NCBI GenBank assembly: GCA_017465845.1
Contig: JAFTVH010000016.1
Span: forward strand, 1-64,000
From: Lachnospiraceae bacterium
GTDB taxonomy: Bacteria; Bacillota; Clostridia; Lachnospirales; Lachnospiraceae
Direction of reading: 5' to 3'
DNA: 64,000 bases
The number at the start of each line of letters is the position of its first letter. Position 1 is the first letter of the stretch. The translations under genes and the position numbers were made by a program. A model generated the notes under the pieces. It did no database searches, was not told where the DNA came from, and saw nothing but the letters and a program-made list of their open reading frames with translations. Below are positions 43,331 to 52,972 of the stretch, one piece after another.

Positions 43331-44557
43331 TTACTGCTTCGGAAGATGCTTCATGGTGTGTTTCACCAGTTCTTCGCAGTCCACGATGCCCATGTTAAAG
43401 ATGGTGGTCTGCAGCTTGCCGTGAATAGGGGCTGTCCATTCCTCGCCGATGGTGGCGATGCCGTTTTTCATGCCCAGGATGGAGCCCACAGTAGCGCCGT
43501 TACAGTCAGTGTCAAATCCGGTCTCCACTGCCATGCAGATGTATTTGCCGTAGTCCTCTTTGCCGTAGAGCAGGGAAGCCATAACGATCAGGGCGTTGGA
43601 GATGGTGTGGCACCAGTCATGAGCAGAGTGCTCGTTGTATTTTTCGTGAATGGCGGCAAAGCATGCTTCCTGTGGTGTGCCGTTTTTGTAATTTTCCAAA
43701 AGCTCCATTACTTCTTTGTACAGTCTGGACTGACAGGGGATCTCTGCCAATCCGCCCAGAATGATAGCCTCCATATTGTCGGAAACTGCTGCACAGGCCA
43801 GCATGGCAGCGATGAACATTTCACCGTAGATACCGTTTTTGATGTGGGAGATGGAAGCGTCACGCCATGCCATCTCGGCTGCCAGTTCAGGATTGCCGGG
43901 ATTGATGTATCCGAAGTAATCGCCTCTGATCTGTGCGCCGATCCACTCTCTGTAAGGATTTTTATATTCTGCGGACAGGGGAGGAACGAAGCCCGCCACG
44001 AAATTGCGGAAGGCTACCCGTTCTGCAGTGCAGTAAGCGTTTTTCGGCTGCAGATCCAGCCATGCCCGTGACATGTCATAGGGGGTGAAATCCCGCCCGT
44101 ATTTGTCGATGACCACCTGAGCCAGAATAGTGTAGTTGGTGTCATCATCGTAGGGCATGAATTCTATGGTGTCGGCGTACTGTCTGGCACGGAAACGGAA
44201 GGTATATTTGTCGCACATTTCGTCGGTGACATCGGTGCTCTTAATATACCGATGCATAGGAAAATTTCCGGTTTCCTTCAAGAAGGGATGGAGTTTGTCT
44301 GTCCTGATCCCCTCTACCGTTTTGCCCAGCATGCAGCCGCAGATCCGACCCATCCAGGCACCGTGTATTTTATCAAAAAGTTCTTTTTCGCTTAATTCTT
44401 TTTTGGAAAGATCATAGGCCTTGCGGCGGCTACGAATCTCTTCCAGGTCGGAGGGCTCGTCATAGGGGTATCCTTCTGCTTTCGGCAGAGACTGCACGAT
44501 ATCAAAAATAACATTTGATAATTTTTCTTTATATTTTCCCCTGGGCAATTTGGACAC
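43331..44557 (-). CDS. ADP-ribosylglycohydrolase-family protein
   Basis: A 408-residue member of the DraG/ADP_ribosyl_GH family. IHGAWMGRICGCMLGKTVEG is the N-terminal motif, PYDDDTNYTILAQV the first metal site, and ETGFDTDCNGATVGSILGM the second. Both metal motifs are canonical, so it should remove ADP-ribose or a related glycoside. The start is uncertain. The frame opens with GTG at 44557 without a good ribosome site and remains open further up through the terminator at 44585-44637. It may be expressed by read-through, or its 5' end may be displaced. Confidence 0.82.
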   Translation of the reverse strand: MSKLPRGKYKEKLSNVIFDIVQSLPKAEGYPYDEPSDLEEIRSRRKAYDLSKKELSEKELFDKIHGAWMGRICGCMLGKTVEGIRTDKLHPFLKETGNFPMHRYIKSTDVTDEMCDKYTFRFRARQYADTIEFMPYDDDTNYTILAQVVIDKYGRDFTPYDMSRAWLDLQPKNAYCTAERVAFRNFVAGFVPPLSAEYKNPYREWIGAQIRGDYFGYINPGNPELAAEMAWRDASISHIKNGIYGEMFIAAMLACAAVSDNMEAIILGGLAEIPCQSRLYKEVMELLENYKNGTPQEACFAAIHEKYNEHSAHDWCHTISNALIVMASLLYGKEDYGKYICMAVETGFDTDCNGATVGSILGMKNGIATIGEEWTAPIHGKLQTTIFNMGIVDCEELVKHTMKHLPKQ

Positions 44558-44584
44558 GGCGTCTATCAGCGTCTTGTATGCATA

Positions 44585-44637
44585 AAAAACTCCAACAATC
44601 CAATGAACTTAAAAGCATTGTGATTGTTGGAGTTTTT
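44585..44637 (-). terminator. Terminator after yesM
   Basis: AAAAACTCCAACAATC (44585-44600) pairs exactly with its complement (44622-44637), giving a T-rich tail on both strands. It ends the YesNM operon 28 nt after the yesM stop. Confidence 0.9.
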
Positions 44638-44664
44638 CATATGTGCTTCTTCTACTTTATACGT

Positions 44665-46407
44665 TTATTCTAAATAAATCGGAAAAGACAATGTGATGCC
44701 GGTTCCTTCCCCGGGAACACTGTCAATTTCAATATGAAAGTCCTCACCATAGGTAAGATACATTCTCAGCACTACATTCTGCAAACCGATAGAATTGCTG
44801 GGAATGTTTTTCATGTCAGCCACCTTATTTCTCAGATGAATCAGAGTCTCCTCTGAAATCCCGATGCCGTCATCCTGCACGATAATACGGCAGGAATTAT
44901 TAACTTTTGCCGCCGTCACAAGGATCGTATTACTGGTATCCAGACGAGGAGAACAGCCATGAAACACCGCATTTTCTATCAAAGGCTGCAAGATCAGCTT
45001 TGGAATCCTGGCTTCCGATATGGATTCCGCCTTTTTTATATCAAAATGCAGTTTCTTTTTGTATCGTTGATTAAGAATATTCAAATATAAACTTGTATAG
45101 TAAAATTCTGTTGTCAAAGAAACCAGATTGGTGGAGTCAAGGGCATACTGCATCAGTCTGCTCAGACATAGTGTCATCTCAGGTGCTTCATGTTCATACC
45201 CCAGTGTCTTAATTTCCATACTTCGGATAAGATTCAGAGTGTTGAGCAGAAAATGCGGATTGATCTGGGTCTGTAAGGCCCAGAACGTTGCCTTGTTCTG
45301 CATATCCATCTGATGCTGAAGTTCCCTGGACAACATCTGATTGGATTCCACATAATTTATCAACTGTCGTATGATCTTCTGGGTCTCCGGGGCTGAAATA
45401 TTGTCAGGTACCTTTGTCTGTGGATTCTCCAGAAATTCCGTTATTGTATAAATCGGATGTGTGATCAGCATGGCCAGCCAAATTACGATAAAAAATGCAA
45501 ACAAGGCCAGCCAGGGCAGGAAAGTAACCAATGTGCTGTGAAAATCGTAGGTTTTTCCCATATAGCTTTGGGGCGTGGTAACTGTCACATAATACCAGGG
45601 ATACTTTCCGGAATGGCTCTGCACATAAATATACCCTTCCTTCTCATTAATATACTCACTGCAAAAATCCATTGTATTATTAAAATGTTTCAATTGTGAA
45701 ACTGCTGACAGGGACTCCGGCATATCACGTTGCCCGAAACGATAAAGCAGTTCTCCCTCATCAGAGATAATGTAAATTTTCTGGAAAGATTCTTCCGTTT
45801 CCGAGTCCAGAATCGGAATGCGCGAAATATCAATATTCACCACGATCAGGCTTTTGTTACCAGACTGCTGCAGCGGAAGATAAATTGTCATCAAGTAAGG
45901 GTACTTTCCATATTTTTCCCTGGGAACCAGTGTAATGGCATCCGGGGCTTCTTCCACAGTAAGGCAGGTAGTATCATCAAAATGCCTGGATGGCAGAAAA
46001 GTGTTAGATTTGGAGCTGAATATCTCTTTCTCATAATAAGGCATGAGATAAATGGAATCAATGGCCGGGAACCCTTCCACATAAGCTGATGTCTGACTGT
46101 ACATCCATGAATGAATATTGGGAAATAAAGAAGATGCATCCTGGGTGCCTAAGTAAATACGGATCTGTTCATCCAGAGAAAGTATGGCAGCCACTCTGCT
46201 GTAGCTTTCAAATTCAGAGTCCAGCTGCTGTGCTATCTGTTCTGTCTGCAGTTCGCTGTACGAAGTATATTCCTGAATAAGTACCTTTGAGGAATTCAGA
46301 TGCGTATATACCATAAAGGAAATAAGCAAAATCGTCATAAATGCCAGAAGTGTGAATAACCACTTCCGGACAAAAGAGCTTTTGAGTGCTTTCAAAACTT
46401 TGCGCAT
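44665..46407 (-). CDS. yesM: YesM-type sensor histidine kinase
   Basis: A 580-residue membrane kinase. An N-terminal helix (KWLFTLLAFMTILLISFMVY), an extracytoplasmic sensing part to about residue 290 and a second helix (LVTFLPWLALFAFFIVIWLA) precede a HAMP-like linker. The His_kinase domain has ALQTQINPHFLLNTLNLIRS with the phosphorylated His. The ATPase domain has LILQPLIENAVFHG and VQDDGIGISEE. It follows yesN by 17 bp. With the divergent transporter, it likely senses a sugar outside the cell and phosphorylates the YesN-type partner. Confidence 0.92.
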   Translation of the reverse strand: MRKVLKALKSSFVRKWLFTLLAFMTILLISFMVYTHLNSSKVLIQEYTSYSELQTEQIAQQLDSEFESYSRVAAILSLDEQIRIYLGTQDASSLFPNIHSWMYSQTSAYVEGFPAIDSIYLMPYYEKEIFSSKSNTFLPSRHFDDTTCLTVEEAPDAITLVPREKYGKYPYLMTIYLPLQQSGNKSLIVVNIDISRIPILDSETEESFQKIYIISDEGELLYRFGQRDMPESLSAVSQLKHFNNTMDFCSEYINEKEGYIYVQSHSGKYPWYYVTVTTPQSYMGKTYDFHSTLVTFLPWLALFAFFIVIWLAMLITHPIYTITEFLENPQTKVPDNISAPETQKIIRQLINYVESNQMLSRELQHQMDMQNKATFWALQTQINPHFLLNTLNLIRSMEIKTLGYEHEAPEMTLCLSRLMQYALDSTNLVSLTTEFYYTSLYLNILNQRYKKKLHFDIKKAESISEARIPKLILQPLIENAVFHGCSPRLDTSNTILVTAAKVNNSCRIIVQDDGIGISEETLIHLRNKVADMKNIPSNSIGLQNVVLRMYLTYGEDFHIEIDSVPGEGTGITLSFPIYLE

Positions 46408-46424
46408 ATTTTATTCCTTTCGCG

Positions 46425-47639
46425 TTACATCATCTTCAGTACATGAATACGATACTCGCTTGGGGAGTAGGAAGTATAATGCCTGAAATTAATATTGAAC
46501 CTGTTCGGAGCCGGATAACCTACCTGTTGTACGATATCCTGAATCTTCATATTGGTCTTTAGCAGTTCTATGGCCTTCTGCATACGTATCTCTGTCAAAT
46601 AATCTTTGTAAGAAGTATGGGTGACCATTTTAAAGCACCGGCTGAAATGTGCTCCGGACATATATACTTTTTCCGCCACATCATCTCTGGACAGATCTTC
46701 TGCATAATGTTCTTTCATATAGGCTATTGCATTCTCTATGTTGGCCTGAATCGTATTCTTGTCTATATCCTGAGGCTCTTCCTCAGATAATAAAATTTCT
46801 TTCTTGAATTCCGGAAAAATACGACTGTAATTTCCGATACGCAGCTGTTCTATAGAAGCAAAATGAAACAAAGGCTGAGCAGATATCGTAATTCCCAAAA
46901 TCTGCTTTACCTGTTCCTTCAGCTGCTGAAAATCCGGCATGCTGTGATCTTCTTGCATAAACAGATAGTCACATTTGCTTTTTTGGCGAAACAGCGGAAG
47001 CAGAAAACGGGGAGAATACAGCAGGTTCATCAGATTGGCAATCGCTGTCAGCAGAGTATCCTTGCCGTAAATCCAGTTATCAGTATTAAAAAAATGAATC
47101 TGCACGCACATTCCGCCGGACTGCTCGTAGGAAAACGGGAAATCCAGTGCAGAAAAATGCTCCATTGCCGTTTCCTGAACAGTATATTTTCCTGACAGAA
47201 TATTTGTCATATATAATTCCCGGTCGTCATCCAGCCAGGTCAGAGAACTGCTGGTCAGATACTTAAAATCCAGTGAACGTGCAGATGCCGTCAGCGTATG
47301 CGTCAATTCCTTGAAATCCAGTGGTTTCAGCAAAAAATACGTGACACCCAGACGCATGGCAGATTTTGCATATTCAAATTCACTGTAGCTGCTGACTATA
47401 ATAGGTACATAGTTTTTGGAAAGTTTATTAAGCTCCTCTATCAATGTCAGACCATCCATGACAGGCATTCTGATATCCGTAATTACAATATCAGCAGGAG
47501 CATGCTGAAAAGTTTCCAGTGCTTCCTGACCATTACTGCAGATACTGACAACCTGATAGTCCGGCAAATAGCTTTCAATAAATTCCTGAATAATTTCCTG
47601 GGAGATCACTTCATCGTCGACAATCATCACCTTATACAT
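46425..47639 (-). CDS. yesN: YesN-type response regulator with AraC domain
   Basis: A 404-residue regulator. The receiver domain starts MYKVMIVDDEVISQEIIQEF, with the phosphorylated Asp in DIVITDIRMPVMDG and Lys in FLLKPLDFKEL. A middle region of about 150 residues joins it to the C-terminal AraC domain (LSRDDVAEKVYMSGAHFSRC, MKIQDIVQQVGYPAPNRFNI, YTSYSPSEYRI). The promoter is TTGCAA-17-TATTAT at 47709-47681 on the minus strand. It is divergent from the sugar ABC transporter and probably activates it through repeats at 47732-47758. Confidence 0.92.
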   Translation of the reverse strand: MYKVMIVDDEVISQEIIQEFIESYLPDYQVVSICSNGQEALETFQHAPADIVITDIRMPVMDGLTLIEELNKLSKNYVPIIVSSYSEFEYAKSAMRLGVTYFLLKPLDFKELTHTLTASARSLDFKYLTSSSLTWLDDDRELYMTNILSGKYTVQETAMEHFSALDFPFSYEQSGGMCVQIHFFNTDNWIYGKDTLLTAIANLMNLLYSPRFLLPLFRQKSKCDYLFMQEDHSMPDFQQLKEQVKQILGITISAQPLFHFASIEQLRIGNYSRIFPEFKKEILLSEEEPQDIDKNTIQANIENAIAYMKEHYAEDLSRDDVAEKVYMSGAHFSRCFKMVTHTSYKDYLTEIRMQKAIELLKTNMKIQDIVQQVGYPAPNRFNINFRHYTSYSPSEYRIHVLKMM

Positions 47640-47680
47640 GCCAAACCACCTTCTCTTTCGCTTTGAACTGTTACAATTTA

Positions 47681-47789
47681 ATAATATAGGTAGGGAAAAA
47701 TTATTGCAACCCTAACGGCAAAAAATATCATCAAACGTGAAGAATATCACCAAGCGTGGATTTCAAAATCTTTTCCCAGCTTGTATAAT
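47681..47789. promoter_or_regulatory. Divergent promoters with direct repeat for YesN
   Basis: On the minus strand TTGCAA (47709-47704), 17 nt and TATTAT (47686-47681) drive yesNM. On the plus strand TATAAT (47784-47789) has only a weak -35 (TTTCAA, 47761-47766). Just upstream of that -35 are two copies of CAARCGTG (47732-47739 and 47751-47758), 19 bp apart, the arrangement expected for an AraC-type activator. Confidence 0.65.
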
Positions 47790-47813
47790 AAAGGAAAAAG
47801 GAGGAGAACACAA

Positions 47814-48746
47814 ATGCAGATAAATGTTACTAAGAAAAAGTATTCCCGGAAAGCAATGCGGGAAAGCGTAAGCATGGGAATGCTGGCAATTCCCGGTGTC
47901 GTATTACTTTTAATCTTCAATTATGCGCCTATGTTTGGTATTGTCATAGCATTTAAAAAGTATGAACCCCTGAAAGGGATCTGGAAAAGTAAATGGATCG
48001 GTCTGGACAACTTTAAGTTCTTCTTTACGTCACAGGATGCTGTCCGGACAATTCGCAATACAATGTGTTACAATATCGCCTGGATCATATTGGGAACTAT
48101 CTGTGCAGTAGGATTGGCTCTGATGTTTTACAGCCTGAAAAGCCGCAGGGCTTTGAAATTTTATAATACCGTGGTTTTGATTCCCAAGTTTTTATCAGCT
48201 GTTATCCTGGCGTTTCTGGCAGAAATATTCCTGCACTACCGGTATGGCGTGATCAATCAGTTCCTGAGTGCACTGGGATTAAAAACTGTGGATTGGTATG
48301 CAGCTCCCAACGCATGGCCTTTTATATTGACGATTGTTCATCTGTGGGCATCTGTGGGCATGTCAAGCGTGATCTATTATGCATCCCTGATGGGTCTTGA
48401 TGAAGGTTTGCTGGAGGCTGCAAAGCTGGATGGTGCAAACAAGATACAGCAGATCTGGCATGTAATGCTTCCACACTTGATACCGATTATCATCATCCAG
48501 ACGATCCTTTCCATTGGGCACCTTTTCTCAGGAGATTTTGGATTGTTCTATCAGGTTCCTAAGGATCAGGGTATGTTATATCCTACTACAGATATTATTA
48601 ATACATATACGTTCCGTGCTTTAAAGTCAGGTAACCTGGCAAGATCCGGCGCAGTTGGTCTGGCCCAGTCAGCAGCCGGCTTTGTGACAGTAGTAGTGAC
48701 CAATGCTATCGTGAAAAAAATCAGTCCTGAGAATAGTTTGTTTTAG
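47814..48746 (+). CDS. Sugar ABC transporter permease, LplB/YteP type
   Basis: A 310-residue inner-membrane permease of the oligosaccharide class with about six helices. MLAIPGVVLLLIFNYAPMFG is the first. The ATPase-contacting EAA loop is LLEAAKLDGANKIQQIWHVM. AAGGAGG lies before the ATG at 47814; an earlier in-frame start at 47781 falls within the promoter and is not used. It is the first gene of the transporter operon. No ATPase gene is present, so it shares a genome-wide ATPase such as MsmX; that is inference from the family. Confidence 0.92.
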   Translation: MQINVTKKKYSRKAMRESVSMGMLAIPGVVLLLIFNYAPMFGIVIAFKKYEPLKGIWKSKWIGLDNFKFFFTSQDAVRTIRNTMCYNIAWIILGTICAVGLALMFYSLKSRRALKFYNTVVLIPKFLSAVILAFLAEIFLHYRYGVINQFLSALGLKTVDWYAAPNAWPFILTIVHLWASVGMSSVIYYASLMGLDEGLLEAAKLDGANKIQQIWHVMLPHLIPIIIIQTILSIGHLFSGDFGLFYQVPKDQGMLYPTTDIINTYTFRALKSGNLARSGAVGLAQSAAGFVTVVVTNAIVKKISPENSLF

Positions 48747-48757
48747 GAGGAACCTGT

Positions 48758-49642
48758 ATGAGCAAAAGTAAAAAAGAAAAAACAGGGCAATTGATATTAA
48801 ATGGTGTATTTATCTTGATGGCAATTGTATATATCGTTCCGTTTATTATGGTAATTTCCGTCTCTTTTACAGAAGAGACTACGCTATATCAGACCGGATA
48901 TAGCCTGATTCCGCAGAAGGTAGATACCCTGGCTTACGAATTGGTATTCAAGAATCCCGGTCAGATGATCAGGGCTTATATCGTGACAAGTATTTTTACC
49001 TTAACAGCTACGCTGCTCTCCACTCTGGTAATGGCATTATTGGCCTATCCTTTGGCGAGACCTAATTTCATCTGGAGGAATCAGTTGAATTTCCTTGTGT
49101 ATTTTACGATGTTATTTTCAGGAGGTATGGTGCCCAGCTACCTGTTGATCACGAATGTACTGCATCTGAATGACACAATTTGGGTATACATTCTGCCCGG
49201 TCTGGTATCTGCTTACAATGTTATGATCATAAGAACCAATTATCGCTCCATTCCGGATGAGTTGATAGAGGCAGCTAAAATTGACGGGGCAAAAGAATTA
49301 TATATTAGTTTTAAAATCATGATTCCTTTGGCTAAGCCTGGCCTGGCTTCTGTAGCATTTCTGTTTTTGGTAGCCAAATGGAACGACTGGATGACTTCCC
49401 TGCTCTATATCCGCAATCCGAACCTGTATTCTCTGCAATATCTTCTGCAGAGACTGCTGCGGGAGATCGATTACCTGAAGAATGCGGCAGGCGTAGGATC
49501 ACTGGATGCTTCCACACAGCCGCCGACAGAAACGCTCCGCTTTGCCATGGCGCTGGTAGCAGCAGGGCCTGTGTTAATTATTTTCCCATTCTTTCAAAAG
49601 TATTTTACGAAGGGAATGACACTTGGTGGAGTGAAAGGGTAA
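48758..49642 (+). CDS. Sugar ABC transporter permease, LplC/YtcP type
   Basis: A 294-residue permease with about six helices. ILNGVFILMAIVYIVPFIMV is the first helix, and the EAA loop is DELIEAAKIDGAKELYISFK. The C-terminal PFFQKYFTKGMTLGGVKG is the family signature. AGGAGG is 6 nt upstream, and the gap to the first permease is 11 bp. It forms the heterodimeric channel with the LplB-type partner. Confidence 0.93.
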   Translation: MSKSKKEKTGQLILNGVFILMAIVYIVPFIMVISVSFTEETTLYQTGYSLIPQKVDTLAYELVFKNPGQMIRAYIVTSIFTLTATLLSTLVMALLAYPLARPNFIWRNQLNFLVYFTMLFSGGMVPSYLLITNVLHLNDTIWVYILPGLVSAYNVMIIRTNYRSIPDELIEAAKIDGAKELYISFKIMIPLAKPGLASVAFLFLVAKWNDWMTSLLYIRNPNLYSLQYLLQRLLREIDYLKNAAGVGSLDASTQPPTETLRFAMALVAAGPVLIIFPFFQKYFTKGMTLGGVKG

Positions 49643-49695
49643 CTTTGTTAATTGCCACAAATGTGGTTAAATATTATAAATAAGGAGGACTCTAT

Positions 49696-51333
49696 ATGAA
49701 AAAGAGGCAAATTTTAAGTACACTGCTCACAACAGCAATGGTGTGCACAATGTTCGCAGGATGCGGACAGCAGGGCACTGCTTCCCAGGAAAGCAGTGCC
49801 ACAAAAGAAAGCACTGATTCCGTCACGCAGCAGACCGTTTCTTCGGAAACGGAAGAACCGAAGGAACCGGTAGTATTGGAGTGGTATTATAATGGTAACG
49901 GTCAGCAGACCGATACGGAAGAAGTTGAAGCTGCCGTAAATGAATTGCTGAAAGAGTATCCGGGTCTGGAGCACGTAAGCATTAATCTGAATTGCTTTAC
50001 AGGTTCTGAAATTCCACAGCAGATTGCTCTGGCTCAGGCTTCAGGGGCACAGATAGATATTTTATGCAGTGTCAGCCTTGATTTTTACGAGCAGGTTGGT
50101 CTTGGAAGCTGGATGCCTATGGAAAGCTATATCTCCGATGAGTTAAAAAATGAGCTTCCTGACTGGTTGTGGGAAAGAGCAACCGTTGACGGACATATCT
50201 ATATGGTTCCTAATTATCAGAATGCTTTTAACAGCCAGTACCTGTTATTCCCGAAGGAGTTTATGGACAAGTATGGCGACTACGACAAGATGAAATCAAT
50301 TTTGCAGGATGAAAATACGACACTGACAGAAAAAGCTGCTTGCCTGGAGGAATATATTTTAGCCGTAGATGCCGGCGAGGGCGGATCGAAATATGGCAGC
50401 AAAATTGCAATGGATAATTTCAGCGGTTCTTATGGCTTTACCTTTATCACTCCTTTCGACAAGATTGTCAATAAGTTCATTGTCGTAGATGGAACAAACG
50501 AAGTCATTCATGCTCATGAACAGGATTATTATAAAGAAGAATGGGCAATTTATGCAGACTGGTATGACAAAGGAATCTATGCTCCGGATGGTATGTCCAC
50601 TTCAACGGTAAACTATGCATATAATCACATGATGGATGATATCTCCATGGTATACAGCGCAAAGGAATCCTATGGTTCGGAAGAACGCGTAGCCGCATCT
50701 TTCTCCGACCAGTATGGTTTTGAGGTTGTAGCCATTAAATCACAGTATCAGGACTATATTCAGCAGTCCTGGGCGGCAGGCGGTAATGGTATTTCCTCTA
50801 CCTGTGAGCATCCCGAAGAAGCTGCCAAGTTCCTGGAAGCTATCAACTGCGGAAGCGAAATTGGTAAGAAAATCTACAATACACTGGTATTTGGTATTGA
50901 AGGCAAACATTATGAGTTTGTAGATGAAGCAAACGACAGGATTACAACTTTTGAATATGACGGAAGCCAGGGCGGCGTTGATACCTCTTATGCAGGTAAG
51001 AAATGGGTTCTCGGCAATAGCTTCTATGCATATAAAAACCAGGCCGTTACAGATGACCAGTATCCTGTAGCAAAAGAATTGAATGAGTCACCTGATACTC
51101 TTACCTCTTCTCTTGTTGGTTTTGTACCGGATACAAGTTCCATTACAACCCAGTTAGAGCAGATTACTGCAATTGAGAAAGAATATGAGTATACCTTACC
51201 TTTAGGTGTTATGGGCGTTGACGGCTGGGAAGCTTGTTATGAGGAATATATGAATAAGCTGAAAGCGGCCGGTATGGACGAAGTTAAGGCTGAATTACAG
51301 AGACAATTGGACGAATTTCTTGCATCAAAATAA
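49696..51333 (+). CDS. Sugar-binding lipoprotein, LplA type
   Basis: A 545-residue extracellular solute-binding lipoprotein. The signal peptide ends in the lipobox MFAGC with Cys23 as the lipid-anchored residue, followed by a Ser/Thr-rich linker (QESSATKESTDSVTQQTVSS). The binding domain contains aromatic and acidic patches. The C-terminal part (about 440-545) resembles DUF3502, common in LplA-type proteins. AAGGAGG precedes the ATG. It delivers the sugar to the two permeases upstream. The ligand is unknown; the flanking ADP-ribosylglycohydrolase genes hint at a glycosylated or ribosylated compound. Confidence 0.92.
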   Translation: MKKRQILSTLLTTAMVCTMFAGCGQQGTASQESSATKESTDSVTQQTVSSETEEPKEPVVLEWYYNGNGQQTDTEEVEAAVNELLKEYPGLEHVSINLNCFTGSEIPQQIALAQASGAQIDILCSVSLDFYEQVGLGSWMPMESYISDELKNELPDWLWERATVDGHIYMVPNYQNAFNSQYLLFPKEFMDKYGDYDKMKSILQDENTTLTEKAACLEEYILAVDAGEGGSKYGSKIAMDNFSGSYGFTFITPFDKIVNKFIVVDGTNEVIHAHEQDYYKEEWAIYADWYDKGIYAPDGMSTSTVNYAYNHMMDDISMVYSAKESYGSEERVAASFSDQYGFEVVAIKSQYQDYIQQSWAAGGNGISSTCEHPEEAAKFLEAINCGSEIGKKIYNTLVFGIEGKHYEFVDEANDRITTFEYDGSQGGVDTSYAGKKWVLGNSFYAYKNQAVTDDQYPVAKELNESPDTLTSSLVGFVPDTSSITTQLEQITAIEKEYEYTLPLGVMGVDGWEACYEEYMNKLKAAGMDEVKAELQRQLDEFLASK

Positions 51334-51345
51334 ATAGACACAGGA

Positions 51346-51372
51346 CTGCCTGAGAAATCAGGCAGCCTTTTT
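51346..51372 (+). terminator. Terminator after the binding protein
   Basis: CTGCCTGA (51346-51353) pairs with TCAGGCAG (51358-51365) around GAAA, followed by TTTTT. It would reduce read-through into the next gene. Confidence 0.88.
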
Positions 51373-51402
51373 ATCAGGACGAAGATTTGCGAGTGTAATG
51401 GA

Positions 51403-52863
51403 ATGATCAGGTTTAATAAAGATGAGTTGTGTGACAAAATATATGCCTGCTGGTTGGGAAAAAATATAGGAGGAACCTTAGGCGGACCTTTTGAATGTAT
51501 AAAGGGAACTGTAGAATGTGATGGATTTGTAATAGAAAAAGGGAAACCCCTTCCAAACGATGATCTGGATCTGCAGCTTGTATGGCTGATGGCTATTCAT
51601 GAGGAAGGACCTCAGCGTGTAAATGCCAGCCTATTGGGAACTTACTGGGACGAATATATCACACCGCCATGGGGAGAATATGGCGTTGCCAAAGGTAACA
51701 TGCGCTTTGGGATAACACCTCCCATATCCGGGCAGTATATGAATGAGTGGAAACATTCCAATGGTGCATGGATCAGAACGGAAGTTTGGGCCTGCCTGTA
51801 TCCGGGCGATGTAGAAATGGCGGTCCATTATGCTTTTGAAGATGCCTCCGTGGATCATGGAATGGGAGAGGGAACTTATGCGGCAGTATTTGTGGCTGCA
51901 ATGGAAGCAGCAGCTTTTTTTGTGAACAATCTGCAGGAACTGATTACCATTGGTTTATCCAATATTCCGAAAGAATGCAAGATGTACACTTATATCAGCA
52001 AGGCTGTGGAATGTTATGACAATGGGATGACATGGCTGGAAGCAAGAAATATTCTGACGGATATGACCTTGCAGGATCCGGAGCTTGGCTGGATGCAGGC
52101 ACCTGCAAATGTGGGCTATGCGATCATCGGTTTACTGTGGGGAGAAGGCGATTTCAAGGAAACACTGCTGATTGCATGCCGGTGCGGTGATGATACTGAC
52201 TGCACCTGTGCAACGGCAGGTTCTTTGCTTGGAATCATGCATGGAACCAGGATTATCCCCAGGGACTGGCATGAATATATCGGAGATGAAATTGTAACGA
52301 TCAGCTTAAATGAAGGAAATTTGAGAAGCTACTACACGATAGACAAAAAGACACATTTCCATATGCCCAAGACATGTACGGAACTGACGGACAAAATCAT
52401 GAAGATTCTGCCCGTTACATTGTACAAGCGGGAGATTGAACTTACCAGTGGCGAAACGCAAATCGGAGAAGATGTGATCGCCTCATTTTACGGGCAGAAG
52501 TTAAGCCTGCACGACAGAGCGGAGTATGCTTTTGAAACCATATCTGATTTGTGCGATTACAGAGTGGAATATGATGGCGGTATAGAAGTATTGCCGAATA
52601 GTGAAAAAAAGATAATCGTGGTAATTCATAATAAATTTTTGTCTGTGAAGCTGGCTTCTTTCGAGTGGATTTTGCCGGAAGGCTGGACGGTTGAAGGAAG
52701 AAAGAACATGAAGCTGGGAGGAACCTGGGTACGTCCCTGGCCTCAGACAGAGTTTGTGATCAGAACAGCAGAAAATGTAGCCCCCAAAAATATGTTAATT
52801 CTTAAAGTTACATATGAGAGCCATCACAATACGGAACTGATACCTGTTCTGTTACTGGGGTGA
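51403..52863 (+). CDS. ADP-ribosylglycohydrolase-family protein with C-terminal extension
   Basis: A 486-residue protein whose first 330 residues are DraG-like. IYACWLGKNIGGTLGGPFE is the N-terminal motif and ACRCGDDTDCTCATAGSLLG the second metal site. The first metal site reads PNDDLDLQLVWL, so the usual DDTD is DDLD. Residues about 340-486 form a beta-rich extension (WILPEGWTVEGRKNMKLGGT, VTYESHHN) not found in the shorter paralogue at 43331. The ribosome site is weak (GAG about 10 nt upstream), and a terminator lies between it and the binding protein. It probably acts on the transported compound. Confidence 0.82.
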   Translation: MIRFNKDELCDKIYACWLGKNIGGTLGGPFECIKGTVECDGFVIEKGKPLPNDDLDLQLVWLMAIHEEGPQRVNASLLGTYWDEYITPPWGEYGVAKGNMRFGITPPISGQYMNEWKHSNGAWIRTEVWACLYPGDVEMAVHYAFEDASVDHGMGEGTYAAVFVAAMEAAAFFVNNLQELITIGLSNIPKECKMYTYISKAVECYDNGMTWLEARNILTDMTLQDPELGWMQAPANVGYAIIGLLWGEGDFKETLLIACRCGDDTDCTCATAGSLLGIMHGTRIIPRDWHEYIGDEIVTISLNEGNLRSYYTIDKKTHFHMPKTCTELTDKIMKILPVTLYKREIELTSGETQIGEDVIASFYGQKLSLHDRAEYAFETISDLCDYRVEYDGGIEVLPNSEKKIIVVIHNKFLSVKLASFEWILPEGWTVEGRKNMKLGGTWVRPWPQTEFVIRTAENVAPKNMLILKVTYESHHNTELIPVLLLG

Positions 52864-52972
52864 TGATGACTGTGACTAAATGAAACAGAAAAATTTCAGA
52901 GGTGGAGTATTTAAAGACAACTGAAAATTTAGGCAGACTTGAATTTGAGTATTTTGTCTTTAACTGTGGGCT

